From Thermaerobacter marianensis DSM 12885 (GTDB taxonomy: Bacteria > Bacillota > Sulfobacillia > Thermaerobacterales > Thermaerobacteraceae): 64,000 nucleotides of DNA. This document shows positions 57,006 to 64,000 of this stretch, in pieces. Under the pieces are notes generated by a model. It did no database searches. It was not told the DNA's origin and saw only the letters and a program-made list of their open reading frames with translations. The number at the start of each line of letters is the position of its first letter. Positions within the stretch are counted from its first letter, which is position 1. The translations under genes were made by a program, and so were the position numbers. The stretch lies in assembly GCF_000184705.1 (NCBI RefSeq), contig NC_014831.1, positions 1 through 64,000 on the forward strand, in the 5' to 3' direction.

Positions 57006-57048
57006 GAGAAACCCGCGCCAGACAAGGGTTTCTCGGTCTGGCGCGGGT
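57006..57048 (-). terminator. Terminator of the lipoprotein gene with alternative pairing
   Basis: ACCCGCGCCAGAC (57011-57023) pairs perfectly with GTCTGGCGCGGGT (57036-57048); on the minus strand TTTCTCGTTTT follows, making a leftward terminator. GAGAAACCC (57006-57014) can instead pair with GGGTTTCTC (57026-57034), a mutually exclusive hairpin. Confidence 0.7.
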
Positions 57049-57102
57049 CGGTCGGTGTTGCGATTGCTGCTGTTAGCGGAATTGGCGAAAACGGACGACT
57101 TG

Positions 57103-57603
57103 CTACTGGGATGGGCGGTTATCCACGACATCCAGCAGATTTTGGGGAACGAAGTTATCCCAGTTGATCTTCTCGTAAAGATTCCGATCGAAGGCGAATG
57201 AAAACGCAGGTTTCCAGGTAGTGTTGCCGTATCCATCGTCATATGGCAGATAGACCTGCATATCGAGGCGCTGGAGATCCGCATGGTCACGGAAAACTTT
57301 GCGTAGCTTTGGCGAAAGGTGCACGCCGAGCTCTCGCTCTACGTCGACAGCGCCCAAGGGATAGAACCTATACTCAACCTGGATGTGCCCATCTCCGACC
57401 AGCTTAGCCGATACGGCGCCGCTGCTCTCGTCACCCTCCTGCTTCCCTAGCGAGGCGACCACCTGCTGCGCTAGATCACCGGATGCGGCCGAATCACCGG
57501 CGGTGTCGCTACACCCAGCCAGGCCGGTCAGTATCAATGCTGCGGCGCACAGTGCAAAGGTGATCCGGGACCAGAGGACACGGCGCAAGTGAACCACCCC
57601 CAA
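57103..57603 (-). CDS. Prophage lipoprotein
   Basis: 166 aa, leftward; TTG 57603 with GGGGAAGGG upstream (a GTG two codons later is also possible). A signal sequence (RITFALCAAALILTGLAGCS) ends in lipobox LAGC at about residue 31. The mature part begins with a Ser/Gly/Ala linker, then a beta-rich domain (HIQVEYRFYPLGAVDVEREL, LQRLDMQVYLPYDDGYGN). No family recognised. A surface lipoprotein in prophage cargo suggests superinfection exclusion or another change of the lysogen's surface; this is inference. Confidence 0.75.
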   Translation of the reverse strand: MGVVHLRRVLWSRITFALCAAALILTGLAGCSDTAGDSAASGDLAQQVVASLGKQEGDESSGAVSAKLVGDGHIQVEYRFYPLGAVDVERELGVHLSPKLRKVFRDHADLQRLDMQVYLPYDDGYGNTTWKPAFSFAFDRNLYEKINWDNFVPQNLLDVVDNRPSQ

Positions 57604-57638
57604 TGCGGATACCCTTCCCCTTGTCGGTTATCGACACA

Positions 57639-57712
57639 GACGCACGGCCGATTAGGGCCGTGACGAAGCGTCGTCGTAGTCGGAGCGCGCCCTCGGGGCG
57701 TGCCCCCTTTTT
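57639..57712 (+). terminator. Rightward hairpin pair ending in a terminator
   Basis: GACGC-ACGGCC (57639-57649) pairs with GGCCGT (57656-57661) and GCGTC (57668-57672); then GCGCGCCC-tcg-GGGCGTGC (57685-57703, one G-U) and T5 at 57708-57712. No rightward gene or clear promoter precedes it. Nothing else is recognised in the 57604-57770 gap. Confidence 0.5.
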
Positions 57713-57774
57713 GTTTCTGGACTGTGCCATGGTGGGAGCCTACTCGCCGTGGTCTGAGTTATTAACCAAAACTA

Positions 57775-57803
57775 TTGACATGCACCATCAGCCGGTTTAT
57801 AAT
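57775..57803 (+). promoter_or_regulatory. Perfect consensus promoter
   Basis: TTGACA (57775-57780), 17-bp spacer, TATAAT (57798-57803): both hexamers and the spacer match the sigma-A consensus exactly. CCGGTTTAT (57792-57800) overlaps the -10 and recurs inverted in the promoter at 58168. Confidence 0.92.
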
Positions 57804-57827
57804 TAAGGCGAAAGGAGGTGATCCGAG

Positions 57828-58136
57828 GTGGTCAAGGCCACGATCCTGGTCCCGGTCAAGGACAACGACGGCCGGCCGTTCGAGTGGGAGGCCTGGCAGG
57901 AGCTGCAGCAGCGGCTCCTCCAGTTTGGCGGCTACACCGACGGCGGCCTGGTGGCCGGGGCCTGGGAGTCCGAGGGACGGGTCTACCAGGACGAAAACCG
58001 CCAGTTCATCATCGCCCTCAGCAGCTGGCGGGACGTCCCCCGGTTCCTCGACCTGGCGGAATGGGTCCGGGTCCGGTTCCGCCAGGAGGCGGTCTACATC
58101 GAGATCGCCGGGATTCCCGAAATCCTAGCCGGGTAG
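57828..58136 (+). CDS. Highly expressed cargo protein of unknown function
   Basis: 102 aa, GTG 57828. The ribosome site AAAGGAGGTGATCC (57811-57824) complements the whole 3' tail of 16S rRNA, and a consensus promoter lies just upstream with a leader of only about 18 nt. The protein (VKATILVPVKDNDGRPFEWE, LQQRLLQFGGYTDGGLVAGA, AWESEGRVYQDENRQFIIAL) is a compact alpha/beta domain of a type I have seen only as hypothetical, with a conserved Gly-Tyr/Phe-Thr turn. A DNA-binding-like protein follows. Enzyme or toxin roles cannot be decided. Confidence 0.75.
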   Translation: MVKATILVPVKDNDGRPFEWEAWQELQQRLLQFGGYTDGGLVAGAWESEGRVYQDENRQFIIALSSWRDVPRFLDLAEWVRVRFRQEAVYIEIAGIPEILAG

Positions 58137-58167
58137 GGCGGGCCACCCCCGCCCTACCCACCACCCC

Positions 58168-58196
58168 TTGACGTTGATAAACCGGCAGGTTAATAT
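58168..58196 (+). promoter_or_regulatory. Promoter of the second cargo gene
   Basis: TTGACG (58168-58173), 17-bp spacer, TAATAT (58191-58196). The spacer contains ATAAACCGG (58177-58185), the reverse complement of CCGGTTTAT in the promoter at 57775, implying a shared regulator. Confidence 0.75.
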
Positions 58197-58230
58197 GATG
58201 GGGTAAGTCGGCAGAAGGGGGGTGCCGAAC

Positions 58231-58740
58231 ATGACCTACACGACGCTGGACGGGCGGGTGCTGGACCTGGGCGGGCTGACCGAGGTCGAGCAGCAGCACC
58301 TGGATCGGTGCATCGAGGCGTATCGGCAGGGCATGGACTGGGATCAGTTCATGCGGCTTGTCGACACGCCGGAGAACCCGCTGGTTCGCACCGTCGGCCG
58401 GGGCTGGGTGACGCGCGAGGTCGCTGTGCGCCCCATGTACCAGGCCATCCGGGACATGGCCGACCGGCTGGCCATCCAGCAGGGGTACATGGCGCCCTCC
58501 GAGGGCATCGACCCGGACAGCGACCCCTTCGCCGACGAGTGGATCCCGGCGCGCGAGGCGGCCGAGCGGAAGGGCGTCAGCCTAGTGGCCTTGCACAAGG
58601 CCATCGACCGCGGCGACATTATCGCGCGGCCGGCGACGCCGGGAGGCGGGCGCATCGTGGTCAGCGCTCGGTCCCTGGAAAAGTGGAAGGTAGACCGTGC
58701 GCGCCAGCAGGCGGGGCGCGCACGGGCGCGCACGAGGTAA
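58231..58740 (+). CDS. HTH (excisionase-fold) protein of the cargo module
   Basis: 169 aa from ATG 58231 after AAGGGGGG; GTG 58222 lies inside the ribosome site. The N-terminal two-thirds (MTYTTLDGRVLDLGGLTEVE, LDRCIEAYRQGMDWDQFMRL) is an unrecognised helical domain. The C-terminal 60 residues look like a winged helix of the MerR/excisionase type: WIPAREAAERKGVSLVALHK, AIDRGDIIARP and IVVSARSLEKWK, ending in a basic tail. Probably the regulator of this two-gene module, with its own promoter. Confidence 0.75.
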   Translation: MTYTTLDGRVLDLGGLTEVEQQHLDRCIEAYRQGMDWDQFMRLVDTPENPLVRTVGRGWVTREVAVRPMYQAIRDMADRLAIQQGYMAPSEGIDPDSDPFADEWIPAREAAERKGVSLVALHKAIDRGDIIARPATPGGGRIVVSARSLEKWKVDRARQQAGRARARTR

Positions 58741-58779
58741 AATAAAAGTGGCCTTGACCACCCGGATCACACCCGGGGC

Positions 58780-58824
58780 GCGGGCGTCGGTTCACCGGAC
58801 CCACACCGGCGCCCGCTCGTTTTT
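58780..58824. terminator. Terminator after the cargo module
   Basis: GCGGGCG-t-CGGT (58780-58791) pairs with ACCG-g-CGCCCGC (58805-58816), followed by T5 (58820-58824). It ends the rightward module facing the convergent DUF6504-like gene. Confidence 0.85.
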
Positions 58825-58833
58825 GTGCCCCGA

Positions 58834-59085
58834 TCAGTCCCACACCTTGTACAGGAACCAGCGCCCCGCCGGCCGCCGGTACTCGATCTCATAGACCCCG
58901 CCGTCCTCTGTCCGCACGCGGTACACGTAGCGCTCCTCCGGCGGGTCGCCCTCCCACCAGCGCCCGAGTTCCCGCCACTCGTCCAGGATCTCCACCACGC
59001 GCCTGCGGACCCCGCGCCATAGGAACGCCGCGGGGCGGCCCTGGGCATCCGCCCACGCCTGGACCGGTTGGTCCACCAGCCCCAT
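58834..59085 (-). CDS. DUF6504-like protein
   Basis: 83 aa, leftward, ATG 59085 six bases after GAGGTGG (GTG 59100 is an alternative). VQAWADAQGRPAAFLWRGVR, RRVVEILDEWRELGRWWEGD and the end AGRWFLYKVWD fit the DUF6504 pattern, small proteins often encoded near Y-family DNA polymerases in GC-rich bacteria; function unknown. Here it is the last gene before attR, so it is prophage cargo rather than part of a mutasome operon. Confidence 0.7.
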   Translation of the reverse strand: MGLVDQPVQAWADAQGRPAAFLWRGVRRRVVEILDEWRELGRWWEGDPPEERYVYRVRTEDGGVYEIEYRRPAGRWFLYKVWD

Positions 59086-59132
59086 GGCCCACCACCTCAC
59101 CGTTCGTGTACAGCCCTCCCCACTGCCACCAC

Positions 59133-59150
59133 TGCCACCCTATTGCCACC
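59133..59150. repeat. Candidate integrase arm-type site, right
   Basis: TGCCACCCTATTGCCACC, identical to 14920-14937. Further short repeats lie between it and attR: TGAACGTG at 59164-59171 and 59182-59189. Inferred integrase or excisionase sites. Confidence 0.5.
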
Positions 59151-59293
59151 ATACTTCCGTAGCTGAACGTGGCCCAATGTGACTGAACGTGACTCGGGGC
59201 GATGGCCGACAAACCGCGTGCTGACGCCGTTTGTGGGCACTAAGCCTTGCCACCCAAGGGTTCGCCGGATCGGGCCGGAAACCCGCCGCAGCG

Positions 59294-59339
59294 GACTACG
59301 GATCAGCAGGTCGGGGGTTCAAATCCTCCACGGCGCACC
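59294..59339 (+). repeat. attR: attR core (46-bp direct repeat)
   Basis: Identical to 14801-14846: the 3' half of tRNA-Arg(ACG) without a 5' half. It is followed by A, restoring the original host CCA, and by the host terminator. Confidence 0.95.
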
Positions 59340-59348
59340 AAGGCCGAA

Positions 59349-59377
59349 GCTCCGAGCCGTCGGGCTCGGGGCTTTTT
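59349..59377 (+). terminator. Original tRNA-Arg terminator (host)
   Basis: GCTCCGAGCC pairs with GGGCTCGGGGC (one internal mismatch), then T5. Now separated from the functional tRNA gene by the prophage. The remaining 320 bp to the germination operon show no gene. Confidence 0.8.
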
Positions 59378-59698
59378 GCTTTGCGGCCGTATCAAGAAGG
59401 CGCGATGCCGCGGGGATCGGTGCTTGTGGCCGCCCGACCGCGAGCACGGCCTGCGGGGCGCGGGCAGCACAGGATCGAGGACGTGACTGCGCCGCCAGGC
59501 GGGAGCGGCGGGCACAGCATGAGGGACCGCACCCCCTGTCACGCTAAGCGGGGAGGCCAGGCCCGGCGGGTGGGCGCCCGCCCGACCATCCCTGGGAAGT
59601 TTGCCGCCCGGGAGCGGGCCCTGGCGCGACGGGACAGGCGGTGCCCACCCGGCGGGTTCTGCCAGGGCCGGGCGGGGCGGGGGGAGGTGACGCCGGCC

Positions 59699-61363
59699 GT
59701 GTCCATGTTCTACCGGCCGGGTCCCTGGTACCGGAAGCAGGGCACGGAGGACGACACGCCGTGGCGGAACCTGGAGGGGTCCCTGCGGCACCTGGAGACC
59801 AGCCTCCTCGACCTGCGCTCCACCCTGGACCGCACGCTCCTGTTGGACCGGCGGAACCTGAGCGGCCGGCTCCAGGAGGACATCCAGCTTTTTCAGCATG
59901 CCCTGGAGCGGGTGGACGACTTCGTCGTGCGGCGCCTCTTCCTGAGGAACGGTACGGGCGTGGCCCTGATGTTCATCGAAGGGCTGGTGGATACCCGGGC
60001 CGTGCAGGAATTCATCGTGGCGCCGCTGCTGCGGGTGCGGGCCGCCCGCCTGCCCCGAGGCCGCCGCCTCCAACGCGTCCTGGCCCAGCGGATCCTGCCC
60101 ACCACGGGCAACGTGGCGACCCGATCCATCGACGGCCTGTTAAAGGGTCTGCTCTCCGGCAGCGTCGTCGTCCTGATCGACGGGTGCACCGAAGCGCTCC
60201 ATATCGACGTTCGGAAGCTGCCCGAGCGGTCGGTGGAGGAACCCACCGTCGAGGCCGTGATCCGCGGCCCGCGGGACGGCTTCACCGAGGACCTGCGCAC
60301 CAACATCAGCCTGATCCGCCGCCGCCTGGCCGACATCCGGTTCAAGGTGGAAGAGCTGCGGGTGGGCCGCGTCACCCACACCCTGGTGGCCGTCTGTTAC
60401 CTGCAGGGGATCGTCAACCCGCACCTGGTGACGGAAGTCAAGAGCCGGATCAACCGGATCACGGCGGACGCCATCCTCGAAAGCGGGTATATCGAAGAGT
60501 GGATCGAAGACTGCCCCAGCTCCCTGTTCCCGCAGATCCTTCATACCGAGCGGCCCGACGTGGTGGCCGGCGCCCTGCTGGAAGGGCGGGTGGCCGTCAT
60601 CACCGACGGGACACCGTTTGCCCTGGTGGTTCCCGTCTCTTTGTGGACGCTGTTGCAAACGCCCGAAGACTATAACGAGCGCTTCATCGCCACCACCGCC
60701 CTGCGCTGGCTGCGCTACCTGTTCGCCCTGGTGGCGTTGCTGCTGCCGTCGCTCTACGTGGCCATCACCACCTACCACCCGGAGATGCTGCCCACCCCGC
60801 TGCTGATGACGGTGGCGGCCAGCCGTGAGGGGATCCCGTTCCCTGCCATGGTGGAAGCCCTGCTGGTGGAGATCATCTTCGAGGCCCTGCGGGAAGCGGG
60901 GGTGCGCCTGCCGCGGACCATCGGCCAGGCGGTGAGCATCGTCGGGGCCATCGTCATCGGCGAGGCGGCCGTCATGGCGGGCATCATCTCGGCGCCCATG
61001 GTGATCATCGTGGCCACGACAGGCATCGCCAACTTCACCGTCGCGCGCTTCAACCTGGCCTTCACCATCCGCCTGCTGCGGTTTCCGCTGAGGGTGCTGG
61101 CGGGCATGTTCGGCCTGTACGGCATCATCCTGGGGCTGCTGGCCATCCTGATCCACCTGGCCGGCCTGCGTTCCTTCGGCTATCCCTACTTGTCGCCGGT
61201 GGCACCCCTGAACGCGCCGGACCTTCGGGACGTGGTGATCCGGGCCCCGCGGTGGGCGCTGACGCGCCGCCCGACCCAGCTGCCCCGGCGCAACTGGCGC
61301 CGTGCCCGCCCGGGTCTGCAGCCCCACGCCGGCCGCTGGCCGGGGCTGGGGGGAGCCCGGTGA
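59699..61363 (+). CDS. GerA-family spore germination receptor subunit A
   Basis: About 554 aa; GTG 59699 follows GGGGAGG by 11 bases (ATG 59705 is also possible). The soluble N-terminal domain includes LERVDDFVVRRLFLRNGTGV and LLSGSVVVLIDGCTEALHID, followed by RGPRDGFTEDLRTNISLIRR, a family hallmark. Membrane segments lie in the C-terminal half (YLFALVALLLPSLYVAITTY and three more). GerA subunits form the nutrient-gated channel in the spore inner membrane. The C-terminal 35 residues are an Arg/Pro-rich tail. First gene of a ger operon. Confidence 0.95.
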   Translation: MSMFYRPGPWYRKQGTEDDTPWRNLEGSLRHLETSLLDLRSTLDRTLLLDRRNLSGRLQEDIQLFQHALERVDDFVVRRLFLRNGTGVALMFIEGLVDTRAVQEFIVAPLLRVRAARLPRGRRLQRVLAQRILPTTGNVATRSIDGLLKGLLSGSVVVLIDGCTEALHIDVRKLPERSVEEPTVEAVIRGPRDGFTEDLRTNISLIRRRLADIRFKVEELRVGRVTHTLVAVCYLQGIVNPHLVTEVKSRINRITADAILESGYIEEWIEDCPSSLFPQILHTERPDVVAGALLEGRVAVITDGTPFALVVPVSLWTLLQTPEDYNERFIATTALRWLRYLFALVALLLPSLYVAITTYHPEMLPTPLLMTVAASREGIPFPAMVEALLVEIIFEALREAGVRLPRTIGQAVSIVGAIVIGEAAVMAGIISAPMVIIVATTGIANFTVARFNLAFTIRLLRFPLRVLAGMFGLYGIILGLLAILIHLAGLRSFGYPYLSPVAPLNAPDLRDVVIRAPRWALTRRPTQLPRRNWRRARPGLQPHAGRWPGLGGAR

Positions 61364-62643
61364 GCCGCGCTGCCCGCCGTTCTACAAGACGAACCGGTCC
61401 CGGACAGCGGGGCCCGCGGGCGCCCGCCCGCCGGCCGCCGATGCGGGCCCGCCTATCCCGCCCTCGCCGGCGGCGGGCACGCGGGCCGTGGGCGGCGGCC
61501 CTGGTGCTGGTGGTGGCGGCGTTCCTCCTGACAGGGTGTTGGGACCGGATCGAGATCAACGACCGTGCCATCGTACTGGGGATGGCGGTGGACCGGGACC
61601 CGCGCGGCGGGTTCCTCCTGACCCTGAGCGTGGCCGATCCGGCTCGCTTCCCGCGTCCGGGGCAGCCGGGTGGGGCGTTGCAACCGGGGCAGAAGCCGGT
61701 CAGCTACGTTCAGGGTTCCGGACGCACCCTGGCCGAGGCGTTGTCCCTGATGCAAGAGTCGGAACCCCGCCGGTTCTTCTTCGGGCACCTGAAGGTGGTG
61801 CTCATCGGGGAGCAGGTCGCGCGGCAGGGCATCGGGCCCGCCCTCGACTTCCTCGTGCGGGAACCACAGCCCCGGCCGGAGGTGATGATGGCCGTCACAC
61901 CGGGTCCGGCCGGTTCCCTTCTGATGCAGGCCACACCGCCCCTGGAATCCTTGCCGTCGGAGGCTTTGCGGGAACTGATCCGTCTACGCCTGGGAATGGT
62001 GGTTCCCCTGTACCGCCTGGTCCGCGCGCTCTACGAAGAGGGGATCGAAGCGGTCGTGCCGCGGGTGGAACTGGTACCCATGGTGGACGACGGCCTCCGG
62101 GTCAAGGGCTGGCGGGTGAACGGGGTGGGGGTCTTCCGGGGCGACCGGCTGGTGGGCTGGCTGGACGACGGCCAGACCCGGGGCCTGATGTGGCTGCGAG
62201 GCGAGGTCCAACGGGGCACTCTAACGGTGGACATCGACGGCAGCCCCGTGAGCCTCCGCCTGCTACGGGCCCGAAGCCAGCTGCGGCCCGTGGTGGAGGG
62301 CGACCGGGTGGTCATGGAGGTGCGCGTGGTGACGGAGGACGACCTGGTGGACAACCCCGCCGGCTTGGACCTGACGTCGCCCGCGGCCATCCGGGACATC
62401 GAGCGCCGGGCGGCAGAGGCGATCATCAAGCGGGCCGAAGTGGCGCGCACCATCGCCCAGCAGCAGCTGCGGACGGACATCCTGGGTTTCGGGGACGCGG
62501 TCCGCCGCCGGGCGCCGGCCGCCTGGGCACGGCTGGGCCCCGCCTGGGCGGAGATCTTCCCCCGGGTGGAAGTGCGTTACGATGTCCGGGTCTTCCTCCG
62601 GCGGCCCGGGTTGGCGACGGCATCCCCCGGCCGGTCCCGGTAG
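61360..62643 (+). CDS. Ger(x)C-family spore germination lipoprotein
   Basis: 427 aa from GTG 61360, overlapping the A-subunit stop; ATG 61441 is a shorter alternative. A basic N-terminus and hydrophobic segment end in lipobox LLTGCWD. Conserved family features include EINDRAIVLGMAVDRD, MQESEPRRFFFGHLKVVLIG and, at the C-terminal domain, RDIERRAAEAIIKRAEVA. It is the lipid-anchored C subunit of the germinant receptor. Confidence 0.95.
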   Translation: MSRAARRSTRRTGPGQRGPRAPARRPPMRARLSRPRRRRARGPWAAALVLVVAAFLLTGCWDRIEINDRAIVLGMAVDRDPRGGFLLTLSVADPARFPRPGQPGGALQPGQKPVSYVQGSGRTLAEALSLMQESEPRRFFFGHLKVVLIGEQVARQGIGPALDFLVREPQPRPEVMMAVTPGPAGSLLMQATPPLESLPSEALRELIRLRLGMVVPLYRLVRALYEEGIEAVVPRVELVPMVDDGLRVKGWRVNGVGVFRGDRLVGWLDDGQTRGLMWLRGEVQRGTLTVDIDGSPVSLRLLRARSQLRPVVEGDRVVMEVRVVTEDDLVDNPAGLDLTSPAAIRDIERRAAEAIIKRAEVARTIAQQQLRTDILGFGDAVRRRAPAAWARLGPAWAEIFPRVEVRYDVRVFLRRPGLATASPGRSR

Positions 62644-62740
62644 GCGAAAAAGGGAGCGGCCCGCGCTCCGCGCGGCCCGCCGCCGCCCGGATCCCGTGTG
62701 GCCGGCAAGCCCGCCCAGGGACGGGGGAGGGTGACGGGCC

Positions 62741-62953
62741 ATGATGGTGCTGGCCCTACTGGCGGCCCTGGCCGCCGTGCTGTGGCTCGAGTTGCCCTCC
62801 ATCGTGCAGGCGGGGTCGCGGCGGCTGGTGGCGGTGTACCTTCTGCTGCTGTTCCTGGCGGCTGCCATCGGGTTCGTGCTGGTGCTGCCAGGACGGACGC
62901 CGACGCTGACGGATGTGACCAATGCGGTGTTTGCCCGTGGCGGTCGTGGATGA
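62741..62953 (+). CDS. Small two-helix membrane protein (receptor D-subunit-like)
   Basis: 70 aa from ATG 62741 after GGGGAGGGTGACGGG. Two hydrophobic segments (MVLALLAALAAVLWLELPSI, YLLLLFLAAAIGFVLVLPGR) separated by a short charged loop. Some ger operons of Bacillus and relatives carry a small two-transmembrane D subunit that tunes receptor activity; size, topology and position between C and B genes suggest the same here. Sequence alone does not prove it. Confidence 0.7.
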   Translation: MMVLALLAALAAVLWLELPSIVQAGSRRLVAVYLLLLFLAAAIGFVLVLPGRTPTLTDVTNAVFARGGRG

Positions 62954-63024
62954 CACCCCCCAGCCGGTAGGTACGGGGTCCCGGGGCGCGGAACACCGGC
63001 CGGCGACCAGGCAACACTACGGGC

Positions 63025-64000
63025 ATGGTCCCCTTCGACCCGCGGCGCGAGCAGATCTCGGCATGGCAGCTTTTCGTGCTGCTCTTCTTCACCATTTCGC
63101 CCACCGCCATCTTGACGCTGTCTGCCCTCATCGGGCGGTACGCCGGGCACGACGCGTGGCTGTCCATCATCCTAGCCACCGGGTTGGGCGTGGCCGTAGC
63201 CTGGCTTCACCTGGCCCTGGCCCGCCGCTTTCCCGGCCAGGGGTGGACCGACATCCACCGCCTGGTTCTCGGCCGCTGGCTGGGGACGGGCCTCAACCTG
63301 CTGGTCTGGGTCTGGATCCTCCAGACGGCGGGGGTGATCGTCCGCGAGTTCGGCGAGTTCGTGGTCGCCACGGTGCTGCCGCTCACCCCTCTGGTGGTGA
63401 TCCATGGTTCCGCCATGCTGCTGGTCATGTGGGCCGCGCGGGCGGGGATCGAGGTCCTGGCCCGGGTGGGGGAACTGCTGCTGCCGCTGATCGTCATCTC
63501 CCTGCTCTTCGTCCTGGTCCTGCTGATACCCAATGCCGACTGGCGCAGCGCCTTGCCGGTGCTGGAGAGCGGCTGGACGAACCTGGTGCGCGGCGGCCTG
63601 CCCCTGGTGGCCTGGCTCGGGGAGACGGTCCTGGCCCTGGTGATCCTGCCGTCCCTGGCCCAGTGGCAGGGCGCCGGCCGGGCCGCGGTCATGGCCGTCC
63701 TTGCCGTGGGCGGGCTGTTGGCGCTGCTGACCCTTGGGACCATCCTGGTGCTGGGGGACACCGCGCCCCTGTTCACCTTTCCCCCTTTTGCCGCCACCCG
63801 CACCGTCACCGTTGCCAACTTTCTCGAGCGCCTGGAGCCTGTCATCACGGCCGTATGGGTGGGGGGCCTGGTGGTGAAGATGGGCATCTGGCTCTACGCG
63901 GCCACCGTCACCGGCGCGGCTGTCTTCGGCATCGAAGACTACCGCCCGCTGGTGACGCCCATGGCGGCCCTGATGCTGGCCCTCTCCCTTTGGCTTTTCG
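63025..64000 (+). CDS. GerB-family germination permease, cut by window end
   Basis: At least 325 aa from ATG 63025; the frame stays open to the last base. ISAWQLFVLLFFTISPTAIL is the typical start of the GerAB/endospore germination permease family (APC superfamily), followed by about nine hydrophobic segments, e.g. LLPLIVISLLFVLVLLIPNA. The B subunit carries the germinant-binding site. No good ribosome site precedes the ATG, so the start is tentative. Fourth gene of the operon (order A, C, D-like, B). Confidence 0.93.
   Translation, partial: MVPFDPRREQISAWQLFVLLFFTISPTAILTLSALIGRYAGHDAWLSIILATGLGVAVAWLHLALARRFPGQGWTDIHRLVLGRWLGTGLNLLVWVWILQTAGVIVREFGEFVVATVLPLTPLVVIHGSAMLLVMWAARAGIEVLARVGELLLPLIVISLLFVLVLLIPNADWRSALPVLESGWTNLVRGGLPLVAWLGETVLALVILPSLAQWQGAGRAAVMAVLAVGGLLALLTLGTILVLGDTAPLFTFPPFAATRTVTVANFLERLEPVITAVWVGGLVVKMGIWLYAATVTGAAVFGIEDYRPLVTPMAALMLALSLWLF

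Larger units (their letters stand above)
14801..59339. mobile_element. Prophage, siphovirus-type (HK97 head), 44.5 kb
   Basis: A complete-looking temperate phage inserted in tRNA-Arg(ACG). Evidence: 46-bp direct repeats at both ends, a tyrosine integrase next to attL, CI/Cro-type divergent control, recombination and replication genes, terminase, HK97-type portal, protease and capsid, long-tail genes with tape measure, Dit and Tal, tailspike, holin and amidase in standard order. All core modules are open and unbroken, so it may be inducible. Cargo genes lie at both ends. Unit length is 44,493 bp from core to core. Confidence 0.96.

Overview
The window is chromosomal DNA of a very GC-rich, low-GC-type-architecture Firmicute. 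The order dnaA-dnaN-recF-(DciA-like)-remB-gyrB-gyrA is the classic Firmicutes origin block. Two further Firmicutes markers are a YqhV-type membrane protein and, at the right end, a GerA/GerC/GerB spore-germination receptor operon. Base composition and protein style resemble Thermaerobacter or Symbiobacterium-like lineages; that placement is inference, not a database result.

Layout. Positions 1-14.8 kb are host: an origin region with DnaA boxes, the replication/gyrase block, an AIR-synthase-like protein, serS, and a small tRNA cluster (Ser-TGA, Ser-GCT, Arg-ACG) interrupted by yqhV. Positions 14801-59339 are an intact-looking 44.5-kb siphovirus-type prophage integrated into the 3' half of the tRNA-Arg gene. 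A 46-bp perfect direct repeat (attL 14801-14846, attR 59294-59339) bounds it. From 59.34 kb the host resumes with the original tRNA terminator and a ger operon cut by the window end.

Prophage modules, left to right: tyrosine integrase, a phage tRNA-like gene and a putative small RNA, a DUF3800 protein, a small lipoprotein, an ImmA/IrrE protease and a CI-type repressor (all lysogeny genes leftward). A three-site operator region and a Cro-like gene start the rightward program. Early genes follow: HTH proteins, Zn-finger proteins, YqaJ exonuclease + RecT recombinase, RlpA-like and RemA-like proteins, an HNH-bearing replication protein, a DnaC-type loader and VRR-NUC. A strong terminator precedes a sigma-region-4-like late regulator, terminase, an HK97-type head (portal-MuF fusion, protease, capsid), head-tail connectors, the tail (with a canonical -1 frameshift G/GT chaperone pair), tape measure, Dit, Tal, five large baseplate/fibre proteins ending in a beta-helix tailspike, holin and an SLH-bearing amidase. 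The right end (55.2-59.1 kb) is cargo: a leftward three-gene operon with a ribbon-helix-helix protein, a lipoprotein, a two-gene module with exceptionally strong expression signals, and a DUF6504-like gene.

Most interesting candidates: (1) a putative ~105-nt RNA directly downstream of the phage tRNA-like gene, with its own promoter and terminator, made of four blocks complementary to that tRNA in circularly permuted order; (2) a second putative ~107-nt, heavily hairpinned RNA with near-consensus promoter and terminator at 55.64-55.78 kb; (3) the two-gene cargo module at 57.8-58.7 kb, with a perfect consensus promoter, a 14-nt complete anti-Shine-Dalgarno match and a shared operator-like word; (4) tail proteins built of unrecognised short repeats, and a tailspike whose central domain has sharply different base composition.
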